Positions 29,838 through 41,947 of a stretch of DNA of 64,000 nt are shown one piece after another; positions within the stretch are counted from its first letter, which is position 1, and each line of letters starts with the position of its first letter. A model generated the notes under the pieces. That model saw only the letters and a list, made by a program, of their open reading frames with translations. It did no database searches and was not told where the DNA came from. Source of the stretch: Bipolaris cookei (lineage: Eukaryota; Ascomycota; Dothideomycetes; Pleosporales; Pleosporaceae); the NCBI GenBank assembly GCA_002286855.1, contig NRSV01000001.1, forward strand, positions 310,001 to 374,000, in the 5' to 3' direction. Made by a program: the position numbers and the translations under genes.

Positions 29838-32800
29838 ATGGAAGAATCACAGGCCCCCACGGTGCTCGGTGAGGACTTGTATAATGTGAGCTCTCGTCTT
29901 GCACATGCATTGAGTGATGAATAGCGCGACACCCAACCCCGGTCGCCGATCATTCACGTCGCTGAACTGACGCCACTTTCAGGATCCATCTCAGCTCTCC
30001 CAGGCCCTCCGGCAGCGGGCCTGCAGCGACAAGACATTCCGCTTCACCATCTCGACTGAGAGCCAGCCACCAGATAGTCACAGTCACAGTCACAGCACCG
30101 CACCCTTCTTCGATCGCGGTACTTCCCCACGACGCGCCGTCCATGCGAACCATGTGAAGCCCGTTCTGCCCAAACATCACAGCGCACCCACGAGTACAGG
30201 CAACCCAAAGGAACCAGTGGCGATACCAAAGATGTTCAGCTTCAATATGACGGATGCGCCGGGGGATACGCAGCCAGACAGCCAGATGCTCAAGACGTGG
30301 ACAAGCGGAATCTATTCAACGACCGACGCCAAAGACATTCCTAAATCGCTGTTTGTTGAGCATGGCGATGACGATGGCGATGACTCGCCTACAGACGAAA
30401 TGGATGTTGTTGCATCGAGCCAGGGCCAGCGCATCCCTACGCCTACAAGCCCTACCGTGCTTGACACTGACGAACTGGGTGACTTTGCGCAGAACAGCAT
30501 CGCACCCACAAGTCCGCTCAAATTTCAGACACCCGCATTGGCAGGCAGAAAGAGGGGCAGCTCAGGTCCAATGCCTAGCTCAGCATTACGGACCAACACG
30601 ACGCCTGGCACTGGCACTTCTGCAAACTTATTCTTTCCAGCGCTGAGCCATGGAGATGAAGGGGTTGCACGGGACATTTCCCTTACACAGGCCTTCAACA
30701 ATACCCAGGCACCCACTTCGCCTGTAATTGGTGGATTTACAACTGACGACATTATCTTTTCACGCCCTTCTCCAAACTTCACGCACATACGACACTCGAG
30801 TCCAATACCAGCGTACTCAAGTCCAATGAAAGTCACCCAACCCGAGACCCCAAAATCCGACCCTATAGTGCGATCTTCCAGTCAGCCATACGCGGAGTAT
30901 GTCACAATGAAGCAGTCACAAGAGAGGCGGAAATTATCCATAGGAGATGAGCATGGAGTCCTCGTGGAGCAGGACAGCTGGGAAGAGTTGTCCCGCAAAG
31001 TGCGGGCCAAAAAAGCAAGAGAACATGCCCACCGCCAGGCCGCCAGGTCTCTGTCTAGTGTCTCAGCGCCAACCCCTGTATTATTGCGATCGACTAAGGA
31101 ACGCACAATGAACACTGACTATCCGTCACCCGAAAAATCAAAGACATCGCTCAGCGGAGTGCATAGTGGAGTGGAGGACTATGATGTGACGATAGATGAG
31201 CAATCACAACCTGTCACGGAAAATGAAATGAATGAACACAATACCGAAGACCCTGCCGATGAATTGTCACAGCAGGTGCCTGATACTGCACGGACTGTGG
31301 GGAGACGTAACAGTAACGACAACAACGTGCAAGTACCCAAAACCTCTTCGCATCCTCACTGGACTCCCTCAGGCCCACTTTCACGGGACTCCTCTCAGCC
31401 AACTACACAACCTTCATTACTGCACCGAGAACACCAACTACAAGAAATCGGATTGCTGCACAATCTCCATCAATCATTCCAACCGCAAAGCAGCAGAGAA
31501 TCGGTGGCTGTAATGGACTCTCAGCCAGATGCTACTGCCGATTTCGACAGTGTTCCACGACCAAAGTCGCTACGCTTTCCTTCCTCACCATCGACGAACC
31601 AATACAGCATCAACCAGACGACCATGGCTACCAAAACGGGATACACAAGTCAGGTTATTTCATCTTCTATGCCTCCAATGCCACCCAAGTCGAGTGGTCC
31701 TGAAAATAGCGTGACACCTGAGGGTGAAGAGCGGGTACCCAGCAGTCCTCCACTTCTGCCCCCTGATGATGCCGAGGCTGGAAATGGAGATGTGGAATAC
31801 GATGAACATACGTACGACGAGTATATAGAGGGTGTTGGAGAGCAAGAAGGTTTGTTATCTCCACTAATCGATGAGGGTATGGCCATGAATGAGGAAGACG
31901 ATCTGCCTCTAGCAAAGCAAGAGCTTGTAGGTGAAGACAACATGATTGGAGTTCAAGGAGTGCATTCAGAAAAAGAAGAGCTAGACTTGGTTAAACCGGT
32001 AGAAACACACGTGGAAGCCGATCAAGTGTCAGAGGCTTTAAATCCTGGACACAACATGCGCAGTAACAGGCAACCCGGACCACCACGTATGCATCGTCAG
32101 GATACCATTCCAGAAACAGATGCACTTGAGGAGACGCAACCCTCGTTCTTCCCGGTCAAGAACTTAGAAGAAGTTGCAGATCATGATAGTGTTGTTGAGA
32201 ACGAAACGAATGGTACAGGCCTTCTGCAGACGGCTAGAGAAGACCATGACGGATTTCCTTCCAATCTGCCAGCACCTGTATGTTCAAAAGACAATGGAAG
32301 CGATGTAATTCTAGAAAGTAACCGTATCTGGTGTTTGGACGATATCTATAATCTTCCCGAGACTCAGCATTCAGCAAATGAAGAAGATGTGGAAATGCCT
32401 AGACTAAGCGGGCTGGAGGATGATGACGGCGATGTCTTCATGCAGCGTTCTTCGCCAGTTGCGCCATCTGCGAAGCGGCGCAGGGTTATATACACTGCCG
32501 AACGCAAAACCTTCCGGGATTCGCCTAGAGCGACGACTAATACGGAGTCGCTTTCAGATCCTCCTCCATCGCCTCGTCTCAACCAAGTTCAGCTAGCATT
32601 CGAGGAGACCCAGCCAGTCATACCGACTCATGAGCTTGAAGAACAGAGTGTGCTTGCAACGGCTGATACAAGAGAAGAAGCACGACCTTCCTATACGCGA
32701 ACAACCTCATTGAAGTCTAAAGTTCTGCCCAAGCCCTCGAAGCCTCGTAATCAAAGACAAGGTGCATTGAAATCGGTTTCAAAAGAACTTTTACGAACCA

Positions 32801-34539
32801 TGTCTTCACCTGTACAATTGCCTACGAGACCAGGAGGATTTGCTCGTGCTCGGACTAGCAGCCCAGTCACGCCTACGAAACCTCGGGAAGCTATCACGAA
32901 ACAGTCAACAGATGTTGACATGGCCGATGTCGGCAGCCAAACAGCCGTGCCTGTTAGCTCTGTTGCCCAGCCGGCCGACTTTGAGAGAATGGATGTGGAC
33001 CTGTCCCAGAGAAGTATGACTCCACCAGAAATTATTGTGCCAAATAGGGTTTTCGCATGTTGGCCGGGAAGCCACTACTATCCTGCTACATATATTGGTC
33101 GTGCAACAGCTCGCCAGCTTCAGATCCGTTATGACGACGGTAACATCACATTCATGGACGCGGCGCATGTAAGAGCACTAGATCTTCGCAAGGGTGATCA
33201 GGTCAAGGTGGACGAGCCAGGTATGAAGAAGAACACGTACATTGTGGTGGGCTTCAAAGACAGGATAAATGATCTTGGCGGTGAAGAGTTTCCAACTACT
33301 GATCAGCGTGGGCACACGACAGTCGTTCTAGAAGAGAGGCCAAGGGAGAGTTTACCACAGGCCAAAGCACTTCAACCATCTGGGCACATCTCAGTACCCA
33401 TGGCAAGCATCTACTTGACCGCTTCGCTCTGCAAGCGACTCCGCGATCGATCCTTTGCGTTGTCATCGACGATCTCACCAACCAAATCAGTATCATTCAT
33501 AGGCACTCCTATTGCAGACCCTTTGACTACTCCTTCGTTCACTCGGCGCGGAACGGCAGTGTTGTCTTTTCTGAAAGATGTTACCACTCGTGCTGCTTCT
33601 GTAGCTTCGACAACCCGATCTAGCAGCGGAGTATTCGCAAACATGGCTTTTGTGATCACTTCCACGACAGCAGATGTGGACAAGGACAGTGTTACGAGAC
33701 TTATCAAAAGCAACAATGGCCAAGTACTAGAGCATGGCTTTCATGAACTCTTCGACTACGAGCCAAAGGAGGCCCCGGTATCTTCTGGAAGCCACCGGAG
33801 ATCAACTTCTACTTTCGAGGGATCTAATGGCCTGGTACTTAAGCAGGCATACAAGGACCTGGGTTTTGTTGCACTCATTTCGGATGCCCACTCTCGCAGC
33901 ACAAAGTACATTCAAGCTCTCGCGCTCAACGTTCCGTGTTTGCATGTTCGTTGGATTCACGACTCACTCAATGCTTCTCGCGCTGCCCCTTTTACACGCT
34001 ACCTCTTGCCCGCCGGTGTCTCAAAGTTTCTCGATCCAAACGGCGTCATCCGCTCACGCACAATGGCTCCTTACGATCCAGCCAGCGAGGATACCACTTT
34101 TGCCCAGATAATTCAAGGCCGCGACCTGCTTCTACGTGACCAAAACGTTCTTCTAATAACCGGCAAATCGAGAAAGGCAATCGAGAAACGCCAACCGTTC
34201 TTCTTTCTCTCACATGCCCTCGGGTCCGCAATCGTTGGTCGCTGCGCTGACGTAGCAGCTGCATCAAAAATGCTTTCCAATGGCAAGTGGGACTGGGTTT
34301 ATGTCGATAATGACGAACGCGGCGTCATCGAGGCTGCAGCTGCGTTACTCGGTACAGAGAAACCTACGGTCGTAAGTGGTAAGTCTAAGAAGGGGGGCAA
34401 GAAGAGGAAGAGAGATGGTGATGGTGAAGTCCAAGAGGATCTTTTCGTCAAGGGATATATTGGGGGTAAAACCGTTAGGATCACTTGTGCAGAGTTTGTT
34501 ATTCAGAGTTTGATTCTGGGTGCGCTGATTGAAGAGTGA
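29838..34539 (+). CDS. Crb2/Rad9-type DNA damage checkpoint mediator (Tudor + BRCT)
   Basis: A large nuclear scaffold that recruits the effector kinase to damaged chromatin. Exon 1 is 29838-29885 (MEESQAPTVLGEDLYN). A 97-bp intron follows at 29886-29982 (GTGAGC...TTTCAG), then one long exon to 34539, giving 1534 residues. Residues up to about 1030 are disordered, Ser/Thr/Pro-rich with several SQ/TQ and SP/TP sites (for example LEETQPSFF, LPETQHS, FEETQPVIP). This fits control by ATM/ATR-type and cyclin-dependent kinases. A Tudor domain begins near residue 1037 with NRVFACWPGSHYYPATYIG, then IRYDDG; in the family it binds methylated histone H4. Tandem BRCT domains run from about 1232 (FANMAFVITSTTADVDK) and 1398 (NVLLITGKSRKAIEKR) to the end, with PCLHVRWIHDSL and GKWDWVYVDN as the Trp-containing helices. 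The start is supported because an ATG in exon 1 is followed by good splice borders and a kept frame. Confidence 0.9.
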
Positions 34540-35993
34540 GCTTTTTGTTTTTTCTTCCTTCTTTGTCGCTCTTTGGTATATGGAGTAGATGGGCCTCTTT
34601 TCTCTTCTTATCTATTTTCTACGAACGCGGTTTGTGTCCGATATGAGCAGTTTTGGAATTTTCACACTCTCTTCCTCTTTGAACAAAAAGTGAGGGTACA
34701 CGGGGCATTTGAGAGGTGCCCTTGGCGTGAAGGTTCACCTTTTTTCTTCATACTATATACTGTTCTTTTCTTCCATGTACTATTACCATCACATAGCATG
34801 ACAAAAAGTCTGCTTCTTGGTTTCATTTCATTTCTTCTGCTGTTTTCCTGGTATCGTCCCAATGCATAAGGTGCTAGCAGATTGTGCACAAGACTAGTTC
34901 CGTATCCTCACCCATATGAGGAGAGGAGAGCCTTGGGGGTAACAGTGGAGACAACGAATACAAAATATTACAGGAATCTGTCCCTCTTGCCCATTGGTGC
35001 GCCACCTCCCTCCTGCATACCCAGTGGGTGCACTCCTGTTTCCTTCTATTGCAATAGGGATTGTAGTCTCATGGACCTCTACACATTACAGTATCTGAAA
35101 ATACTCGGGTTACCTTCGCTACCTTTTGTTACAGCCGCCCAGTCCCAATGTCTGTCTATCCTCTTGTTTTTAGTCACACCGGCTTGTAGTATACATCAGT
35201 AGAGTTAGTGTAAAAGAAGACACATGAGGAGAAGAAAGGACATCACAAAGACTTGTATCCCAGTATCCCTGCCAGGTATAGGATATCGTTAAACAATACA
35301 TTCTAAACCAAACACGGTGCTACTAACTTTTCATCCCAACTCCACATTCTCCATGTGTAAAAATCAATGTAACCACATACTACTTGGAAGACAAGCAAAG
35401 AGTAACAACCCCGAGCACGGCACAAAACCCAACATCCCATATTACCTTCCCCCACCCACTCATCTCCAACTTCCTACCACACCGCTCCCTCCCCCTCGGC
35501 ACCTCGGCGCCTCGGCGCCCAAAGTGCACAAAACGACCAGTGCCGCCCAACATCCCCCATCGTCAGAATACTAAAATGAACACGAGTGCGTCATCATCCC
35601 AGCTTACCGGTCCACTAAACGTGTCATCTATCTACATACCTAGAGTACTTACGTACAAACCAACGTACGCACGTCCATACTCCAAGAACTAAACCTGCAC
35701 CCTGTATTTACCCGCTCAACCCTACCTGCATACAGGTATACTGTTAACGAATACATACAACACATGTACATCAATATCACATGCGCAATAATACTTCTGC
35801 AACGTATATGACCTACGTACGTCAAAGAAAAACACACGCTCACAATGCATACTACAAAATTTTCCACAGTCAACTCTCATCACCTTTTTCATCTCAAGCA
35901 AAAAAACACGCTTGCAACATTTGCCGTATATATATAGCCTTTGATATTGACAGGCCCCCTGAATAGATAACGACTGTGTATAGTAGCAACAAA

Positions 35994-36012
35994 AGCCCCC
36001 TGCATGGGGGCT
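35994..36012. repeat. Short GC-rich hairpin
   Basis: AGCCCCC, a 5-base loop TGCAT, then GGGGGCT: a perfect 7-bp stem. It is followed at once by CTACGTAG and two GCTAGC palindromes (36013-36031). The cluster of small palindromes is unusual but its role is unknown. Confidence 0.6.
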
Positions 36013-36054
36013 AGCTACGTAGGCTAGCTAGCGGGTAAGCTATGGTCAATGCCG

Positions 36055-36096
<42 letters not shown>
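36055..36096. repeat. Compound CT and CA microsatellite
   Basis: About ten CT units (36056-36077) are followed directly by about ten CA units, a compound dinucleotide repeat. It lies just left of the MITE-like element. Confidence 0.9.
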
Positions 36097-36144
36097 AAAG
36101 AAAGAGAGATCCTGAGAGGAAATGGAGAATATGTAAGTAAGTAG

Positions 36145-36282
36145 CAGAGTTGCTAACAATCAATTTGATCGGCAGATTGATTCGCAAACGTGTTAGAGGT
36201 AGGGACATGTATGGTGTCACGGAGCGTGATGTGGCACATTCGCGAATCAATTTACCAATCAAATTGATTGTTAGCAACTCTG
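36145..36282. mobile_element. MITE-like element, 138 bp with 48-bp terminal inverted repeats
   Basis: The left arm 36145-36192 and right arm 36235-36282 are inverted copies with 43 of 48 positions matching. Both begin CAGAGTTGCTAACAATCAAT. All five mismatches are transitions (C/T or A/G). The 42-bp centre has no coding content. No clear target duplication directly abuts the arms, although AAGTAG occurs close to both sides (GTAAGTAG left, GCAAGTAG right). The structure fits a miniature inverted-repeat transposable element or a small fold-back relic. Its ends do not resemble those of the Fot1/pogo fold-back element at 5921-7025. Confidence 0.75.
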
Positions 36283-39200
36283 GCAAGTAGGAAACAAGGG
36301 TAGAAGAAGAAAATGACAACGATGCGAATAAAGAGCTTAGTAAACTATTAAAAAAAACCCTTGAAACAAGGTAACCTAATTTTTTGTTCTCTGTCTTTTT
36401 ACTTTTCATAATACTTCGTATTTCCCAAATTGCTTGCCCCGAAAGAGGGATCCACAATGACCGCTAAAAAGACACAGAGAGAGATAGGCAAAATAGGTTA
36501 AAATATCGCAAATTTGATCTTGACCATGGCCGCATACACTCTGACAGTTAACCCCACCCACCGTTTCAAGCATAATCTCTCGTCCCTTATCGTTGAAAAC
36601 GGTCCCTGAATAAATTCAATCATCATTGTCCCTACACATACATACGGTAAACCCTTATATTCTGCCTGAATGGCACCCAATGCCAAGCCGGCAGGAAGGG
36701 AGAGGACTTAACAAAGCAAGGATCAATGTGGTATAATGAACTACAAATAGACGTTCGAGAAGCCAACAAAAAAATGTACAAGGTTCGCCTTCCCGCTCGG
36801 GGCTTTTTAACAACCAACGCACACACGGCTTCCAGAAACGATCAGGAAGGTGGAGCGTACTTTAGTCTCTTTTTTTTCTTCCCTTGCCCTTCGTTTCTGC
36901 AGCCGGAAAAATAGGAAAAATTATATTCTAGTAAGGTTGTCAAAGCTCGGACGGTAAGAGTGACGGACGGGAAGAATGTTCATGGGGAGCTCGGCAGATG
37001 CAATTTGTTCCGTTTCCTGCTTCGGATGGCAATAATTAAAGAACTCTGTCAGGATCTTCCCGCAGGTACATGGCCCGCTTCGGGGTCTCGAAGGGGCGAC
37101 TGCTTGTTTGAGATTTGACATGTGAATCCTTAAGAGCAAGGCTTCGTGAACCTACTCCCTGTTTAGACGCCAACACCAGCTACCGGTCCGCCTCGAGGCG
37201 GCGCGCAGGCACAGAGAGAAATTTTAGGCACCCATTATCCTTGCTTGTCAAAGCGCAGCAGCAGCTAGGGATGCTCGGAGCCGCCCTTATCACGTAGATC
37301 GACGGCCTTTGTCAACCCTACGGACCTACAAAGCCTCCATGGAGACTTCAGGTGCTTTACCGACGTACAACACGATGTCTTGCATTGGCTCTCATGCAAT
37401 GTCAATGTAGCGCTGACCCGATGCATCCGCCACCTAACAACCGACGTATAAGAGATGCATACACAAGCTAGGAGATCCCTCTTTGCCAAGTTTGTTCATT
37501 CGAACAACTGCACTCGCGTGACAAATGTTGGTCCAAATGCAGCCACACGGCGTAGCAGGAAGGTCCAACCGGCTGTGTCGTACGGCGTCCACTCCTTCGA
37601 ATGTAACACGCTCAACGGGGCAATCGGTTAGTAGACATTCGGTACATTGCCGCAAAAAGCAATACTTGTCGACTCGGCTTCCAATACCGCCTTTGTGTTC
37701 CATACAAAAAGATCCTTGCACTGGCCTAGCCGTGCCGTCCGAGTATGCGCGGGGTATCTTAGTGTGCATTGAAGAAAGGTAAAAGCAAATTAGCTTTGCA
37801 AGCGTCGATGGCACGACGAACAGTGATGGTGTGCTAAAGCAGCGTTGGCAAACACCGTAAGAATATTGGTTGTCCTATTGAGGTTGACTCGGTCGGCCGC
37901 TGCCACGTGCGGTACCTTGGAAATGTAATGTAGATTGCCCTGGTACAAGTACATACACCGACTTATACTGTAGGATTGATGGAAAGGCCCTTGCACGTTG
38001 CCGCAGCGTCGGAGGAAGGCGCATTGGCAACGAGCATGTACTTTCCATCTGTGGTGATGTGTGCGCAAAAAGCTTCATCGGACTCCAAGTACGAATGCGA
38101 GCCATACGTGAATTTCCATGGAGGATCTGTGCTGTCTCAGTCTAGTGAAGGTGTAATTGGTCAAATCTAGTAGAGTTGGATGGTTATGTGTTATCAGTCA
38201 GAAGACACGGCTGCTGCTTCGTATGTTGTACGCTAGTATTCTAGAGTGGAAGCTTTGAGCAGCGGAACACTATTCATCCTTGGAAAGGGACGCAGCCAAC
38301 AGCGTCATGGACAAGAGCAGACAGGAGCGCCTTGAGAAACACGGCGTACCTGCAGACTGGTCTCCTGCATTGTCACTGGTGTGTAAAACTGGGCTCGGTT
38401 GTCATCCGACGGACAATATACCCATTTCATTTAGGTCGATATTAACGTCCGTGTCGATCCAAGCTTACTGGAAGTTAGTAGTGCTTGTACGATTTGACAC
38501 ATCAAAGCACGGGACAAGTAGCAGTATGTAGAAGTTTGTGCTATATTAGTATCATATCAGTACCGAGGGCCGATCTCTCATGTGCGTGGAACCGTTGGCG
38601 AACATTGCGATATGGAAGGGAAAGTAGCAGGGGTTGGTGTGACGATATTCGCACCGAGGCACGCAATGTACCTAGGCCCGTTATGATCTCGGATCTTTGC
38701 GGGCGGACCAGGTTCATGGATCGAAACTCTTGTGCCAATCTATTACGTGACAAGGGTCAGCGGAACGGCAGTGAGGTGGCCTGAGACCCCCGTTCAACCG
38801 TCAAGCGACATACCCTGGATTTGTTGAATGAAGGATTTTGGCTGCACAGTTAGTCCCAAGCATGTGCTCCAGTAATGCACTCTGGCGTAGGCCTAGGAAT
38901 GTTTTGATTGAGTCAATACGGGTTTTATGGGAGCTGAAGGTCAAGCAGAGGGTAGTTTGCTTGTATGTATATTCGTTGCGCTGGTCTTGCACCTCAACAA
39001 TGCAAGATATCTAAACCGGGGCTGCAGAGGCTCCATGCTTAGCCAGGGAAGCAGACAAACTCAGTCTGTTCTACTGTGGCAGAGTTAATAGTCAACGCAA
39101 GGGCGAAACATGCCAGGATTGACCTTGCGTGTGCTTGAAGAGACAGCGGCTCTCAAGACTGTGGATACGGGTGCGGCTACTGGCTCGTTTCAGCCACCAA

Positions 39201-39654
39201 AGCGGGCGGGCATGATTGGGTAGATCTGAGTGGCGGCCGGAGAAGAGATTGGGCCGTCAATCTGCACGCTATACATGGTACAGGGCCTACCTTCTCTAGC
39301 GCTTCGACAGATTGATTGCAGTACTCGTTCATCAAGGATGCGTGATCTGCAGTCAGGGGTGCAGCATCAAAATGACTTTATGCTAACGAAAGGACAACGA
39401 CAGGTCGAATGTGATGGCTGTGTGTGGATGATGTATGGCTGAGGAGCGTAGCGTATATGCAACATGGACAAGCAGGGGGATGTGAGAGGGTGAGGAAGTG
39501 CAGCATCAGTTCAGCCTGACAAGAAAAGATGCAGAGACGCATCAGGCTAGCGTCTGATACCCCGCCCCCGCCTTCTTCCTTCGGCGAACCCTGACCAAAA
39601 AAATTGTTTGCACAGAATTATCGAGCAGACATCCAGACTCAACGCAGAACAAAC

Positions 39655-40351
39655 ATGGCAGGCCTAGATGAAGACACCATAGACGACATCCTCTACCTCG
39701 CGCGTACAAATGAGGCAACTGAGCTTGATTCGTTTCTCTCCGAACTGTCAGCCAAGGCCAAGCATTCCAAGGCCGACTTACTGACCGCAGCCATCGATCC
39801 ATATTCTAAGAACAGCGCACTGCATTATGCTGCTGCCAACGGCCACAATGGTACCCTTCTAGAGCATTGATACTACATTGCCAAATCTGACTCATGGCCT
39901 AGACGTTATCAAACTGCTCTTATCGACCAGCACAGACAAGCCTCGCCCAGAGTTTCTCAATGCAGTCAACGAAGCAGGCAACACCCCTCTTCACTGGGCA
40001 GCGCTGAATGGCCACCTTGAAAGCGTCAAACTTCTCATAAATTCAGGTGCCGATGTTACCATTGTCAACCGAGCAGGCCACGACGCCGTGTACGAGGCAG
40101 AAATTAACGACAAGAATGACGTAGTTGACTGGCTGCTTGGCGCCGTTGAAGAACTGGAAAAGGGCATCAGCCAGACTGGCGAAGGGTCGGCCGAAGAGAG
40201 TGCTGACGAAGATATGGGCGGTGCCAATGTGGACAGTGCAGAGGGCGACAAGACATCTCCACACCAGACGACAGTTGGGTCAGCGGTGGAGAATGCCCGG
40301 CAACAGATGGAGCACTTGAATACCCAGGATGGCGTGGTAAAGGATGGTTGA
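39655..40351 (+). CDS. YAR1: Ankyrin-repeat protein, YAR1-like
   Basis: A small ankyrin protein; in yeast the counterpart is the chaperone of ribosomal protein Rps3 in 40S biogenesis. Exons are 39655-39850 and 39903-40351 (214 residues), with a 52-bp intron 39851-39902 (GTACCC...CCTAG) inside an Asp codon. Ankyrin repeats are visible as SKNSALHYAAANGHND (about 50-66) and AGNTPLHWAALNGHLESVKL (about 88-107), followed by AGHDAVYEAEINDKNDVV. The N-terminus is acidic (MAGLDEDTIDDILYLAR), and an acidic region EESADEDMGG comes after the repeats, as in Yar1. Length and layout fit Yar1 better than larger ankyrin families. The identity is by family resemblance. Confidence 0.82.
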
Positions 40352-41036
40352 GCAGTTGAAAACCGTTGGCGGCAATCAACGTGCTTTGCTTGCAATCTGC
40401 CCATTTGCAAGGAAGTGTATATGCTGAGTATTACGGAACGCTGGTGCAGCAAGCATATCGCTGCATGGCATGGTCTGCAATTAGCACGACCGCGTCTGTG
40501 TCGCACATGATCAGAGCTGTGGTGCTAGTAGGGAAGATTGACGACTATGCGTGCGGAAGAGAGACAAAGAGATATTCTAGACTGAGGGCGTGGCAGACGG
40601 ATTGTCATTGCATCCTACTCTAGGATAAGCACTACAGCGAACAAGACCGCTTTTTGGTCTTTGACATGAGTTGCAACCCGGGCCTCTTGCTCCTCCTAAT
40701 GGCTCTATAGACACCTCTAGACCAAAGAATAAGGAATCGGATTGCTGTGATCTGTCATCACTTGCTCGAGCAGACGCTGAGAGCATGGGCGTGCCCGTGC
40801 AGGATGTGTATCGTTGATGGCGCGACGCTAAACGAACAACTTCAAAAATAGCGTGGGCTTGTTCCAGAAAAACGTGTCATATCCATGAATCAAAGGTACA
40901 AAGACCAAGCAAGTGTCAGGCCCTACCTGGGAAGATGGGTGCAACTTGATCATGTCAATGGCACTGCCCATGCCTAGGTCGCATTAGTGGACGTATTGAC
41001 TTTGTCGTCTTTTTTCTTGCCTTACCGCCCATGCAT
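40352..41036. other. Convergent intergenic region
   Basis: This is between the 3' ends of the ankyrin gene (plus) and the WW-domain gene (minus). No gene is seen; short open frames are unsupported. Confidence 0.5.
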
Positions 41037-41947
41037 TCAATCGGAGCGGAGCCAGGCTTTGCGCTTCTCTTCTTTCTTCTCCTTGCGCCTCTCGTTGTAT
41101 TCCTTGAGTTGCTTCTTGGAGAGAGTTTTTGCGCGGCGCTCTGCCTTGAGACTGCGGCCGTCGTGGCTGTTCGCAGCAGCATCTACGTCGAAGAAGGCAT
41201 ACATTTGCCTTTTGCTTTTATTCTCGTCGTTGTGAAGCTCAGGTCCTTGGCCAGCTTGTTGGAACTTGCCAGTGAAGCGGTTAAATTGAGCAGTAGCTGA
41301 GTAGTCATATCCTGCTCCGTATGGTGCGTGGAGAGTGGCAGCTGCGGCGGCAGCAGCAGCAGCAGTAGCAGCCGCCTCTGCCTCCTCCTCTTCCTTGGTG
41401 GCTTCCCTGGCGTAGTCTGCGTTAGGATCGTAGCTGCCATGGATTGCGGGATTGTATCCACCCCACTTGCGCCGGGGAGGAGAACTAGTCCCAGGCGCGC
41501 CAGCGATTGAGGCTATGGCGGATGAGTTGCTGGCATAGTTTCTGTCGAGTTCACGTATTAGGCTAGGAAAGACAGACGAAGACGATGATAGTTAGCAAAC
41601 CTGTCGTACGAGCCATATGTATACGTGGTAGCCTCTGGTACGCGGGGGTTCTCCCACTGCGAGACACCCGTCTTGCGATTGCAAAAGTACCAAGCGCCGG
41701 CGTTGTAGTCCCACTTGCTCTCCCAGCCATCGTCCTCAGCATCAGGAACGGGCTCGTCTGGGAGCGGAGGGGCGCTATCGTCATAGGGAAGCGGAGCCTC
41801 AGCGCGCGGCGCGTAGCTTCCGTCGCGGTTGGATGCGACTACGTTGGCAGCCTCTGGGGTGCTGGAGCGGCCGTCACGGGGCGGCGTGGTAGCAGCAGCT
41901 GGTGGAGACTTGGGCGTCTCGTCTTTGTCGCCGCGCTCAGGGGCCAT
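41037..41947 (-). CDS. WW-domain protein, probably RNA-related
   Basis: Exons are 41947-41601 and 41541-41037 (283 residues), with a 59-bp intron 41542-41600 (GTTTGC...GACAG). The N-terminus is Pro/Ala-rich. One WW domain is at about residues 73-105: DDGWESKWDYNAGAWYFCNR, then KTGVSQWENP, with both Trp residues present, so it should bind proline-rich ligands. The second half has an Ala/Glu run (EEEEAEAAATAAAAAAAA, partly from a GCN repeat), then FNRFTGKFQ, QMYAFFDVDAAAN and a basic helix SLKAERRAKTLSKKQLKEY, ending EEKRKAWLRSD. I recognise this C-terminal basic pattern from fungal WW proteins thought to act in mRNA processing, but cannot name the orthologue. An alternative acceptor at 41563 would leave an intron of only 38 bp. 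Confidence 0.82.

Larger units (their letters stand above)
34540..39654. other. 5.1-kb gene-poor region
   Basis: No recognised gene. Contents seen: the 3' flank of the checkpoint gene; a C-rich block at 35420-35560 with a short GCACCTCGGCGCCTCGGCGCC repeat-like patch; a hairpin at 35994-36012; CT and CA microsatellites at about 36055-36096; a MITE-like element at 36145-36282; and mixed-composition DNA from 36300 to 39600 with only short, unsupported open frames. The last few hundred bases are the promoter of the ankyrin gene. A noncoding RNA gene could be present but nothing in the sequence shows it. Confidence 0.45.
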
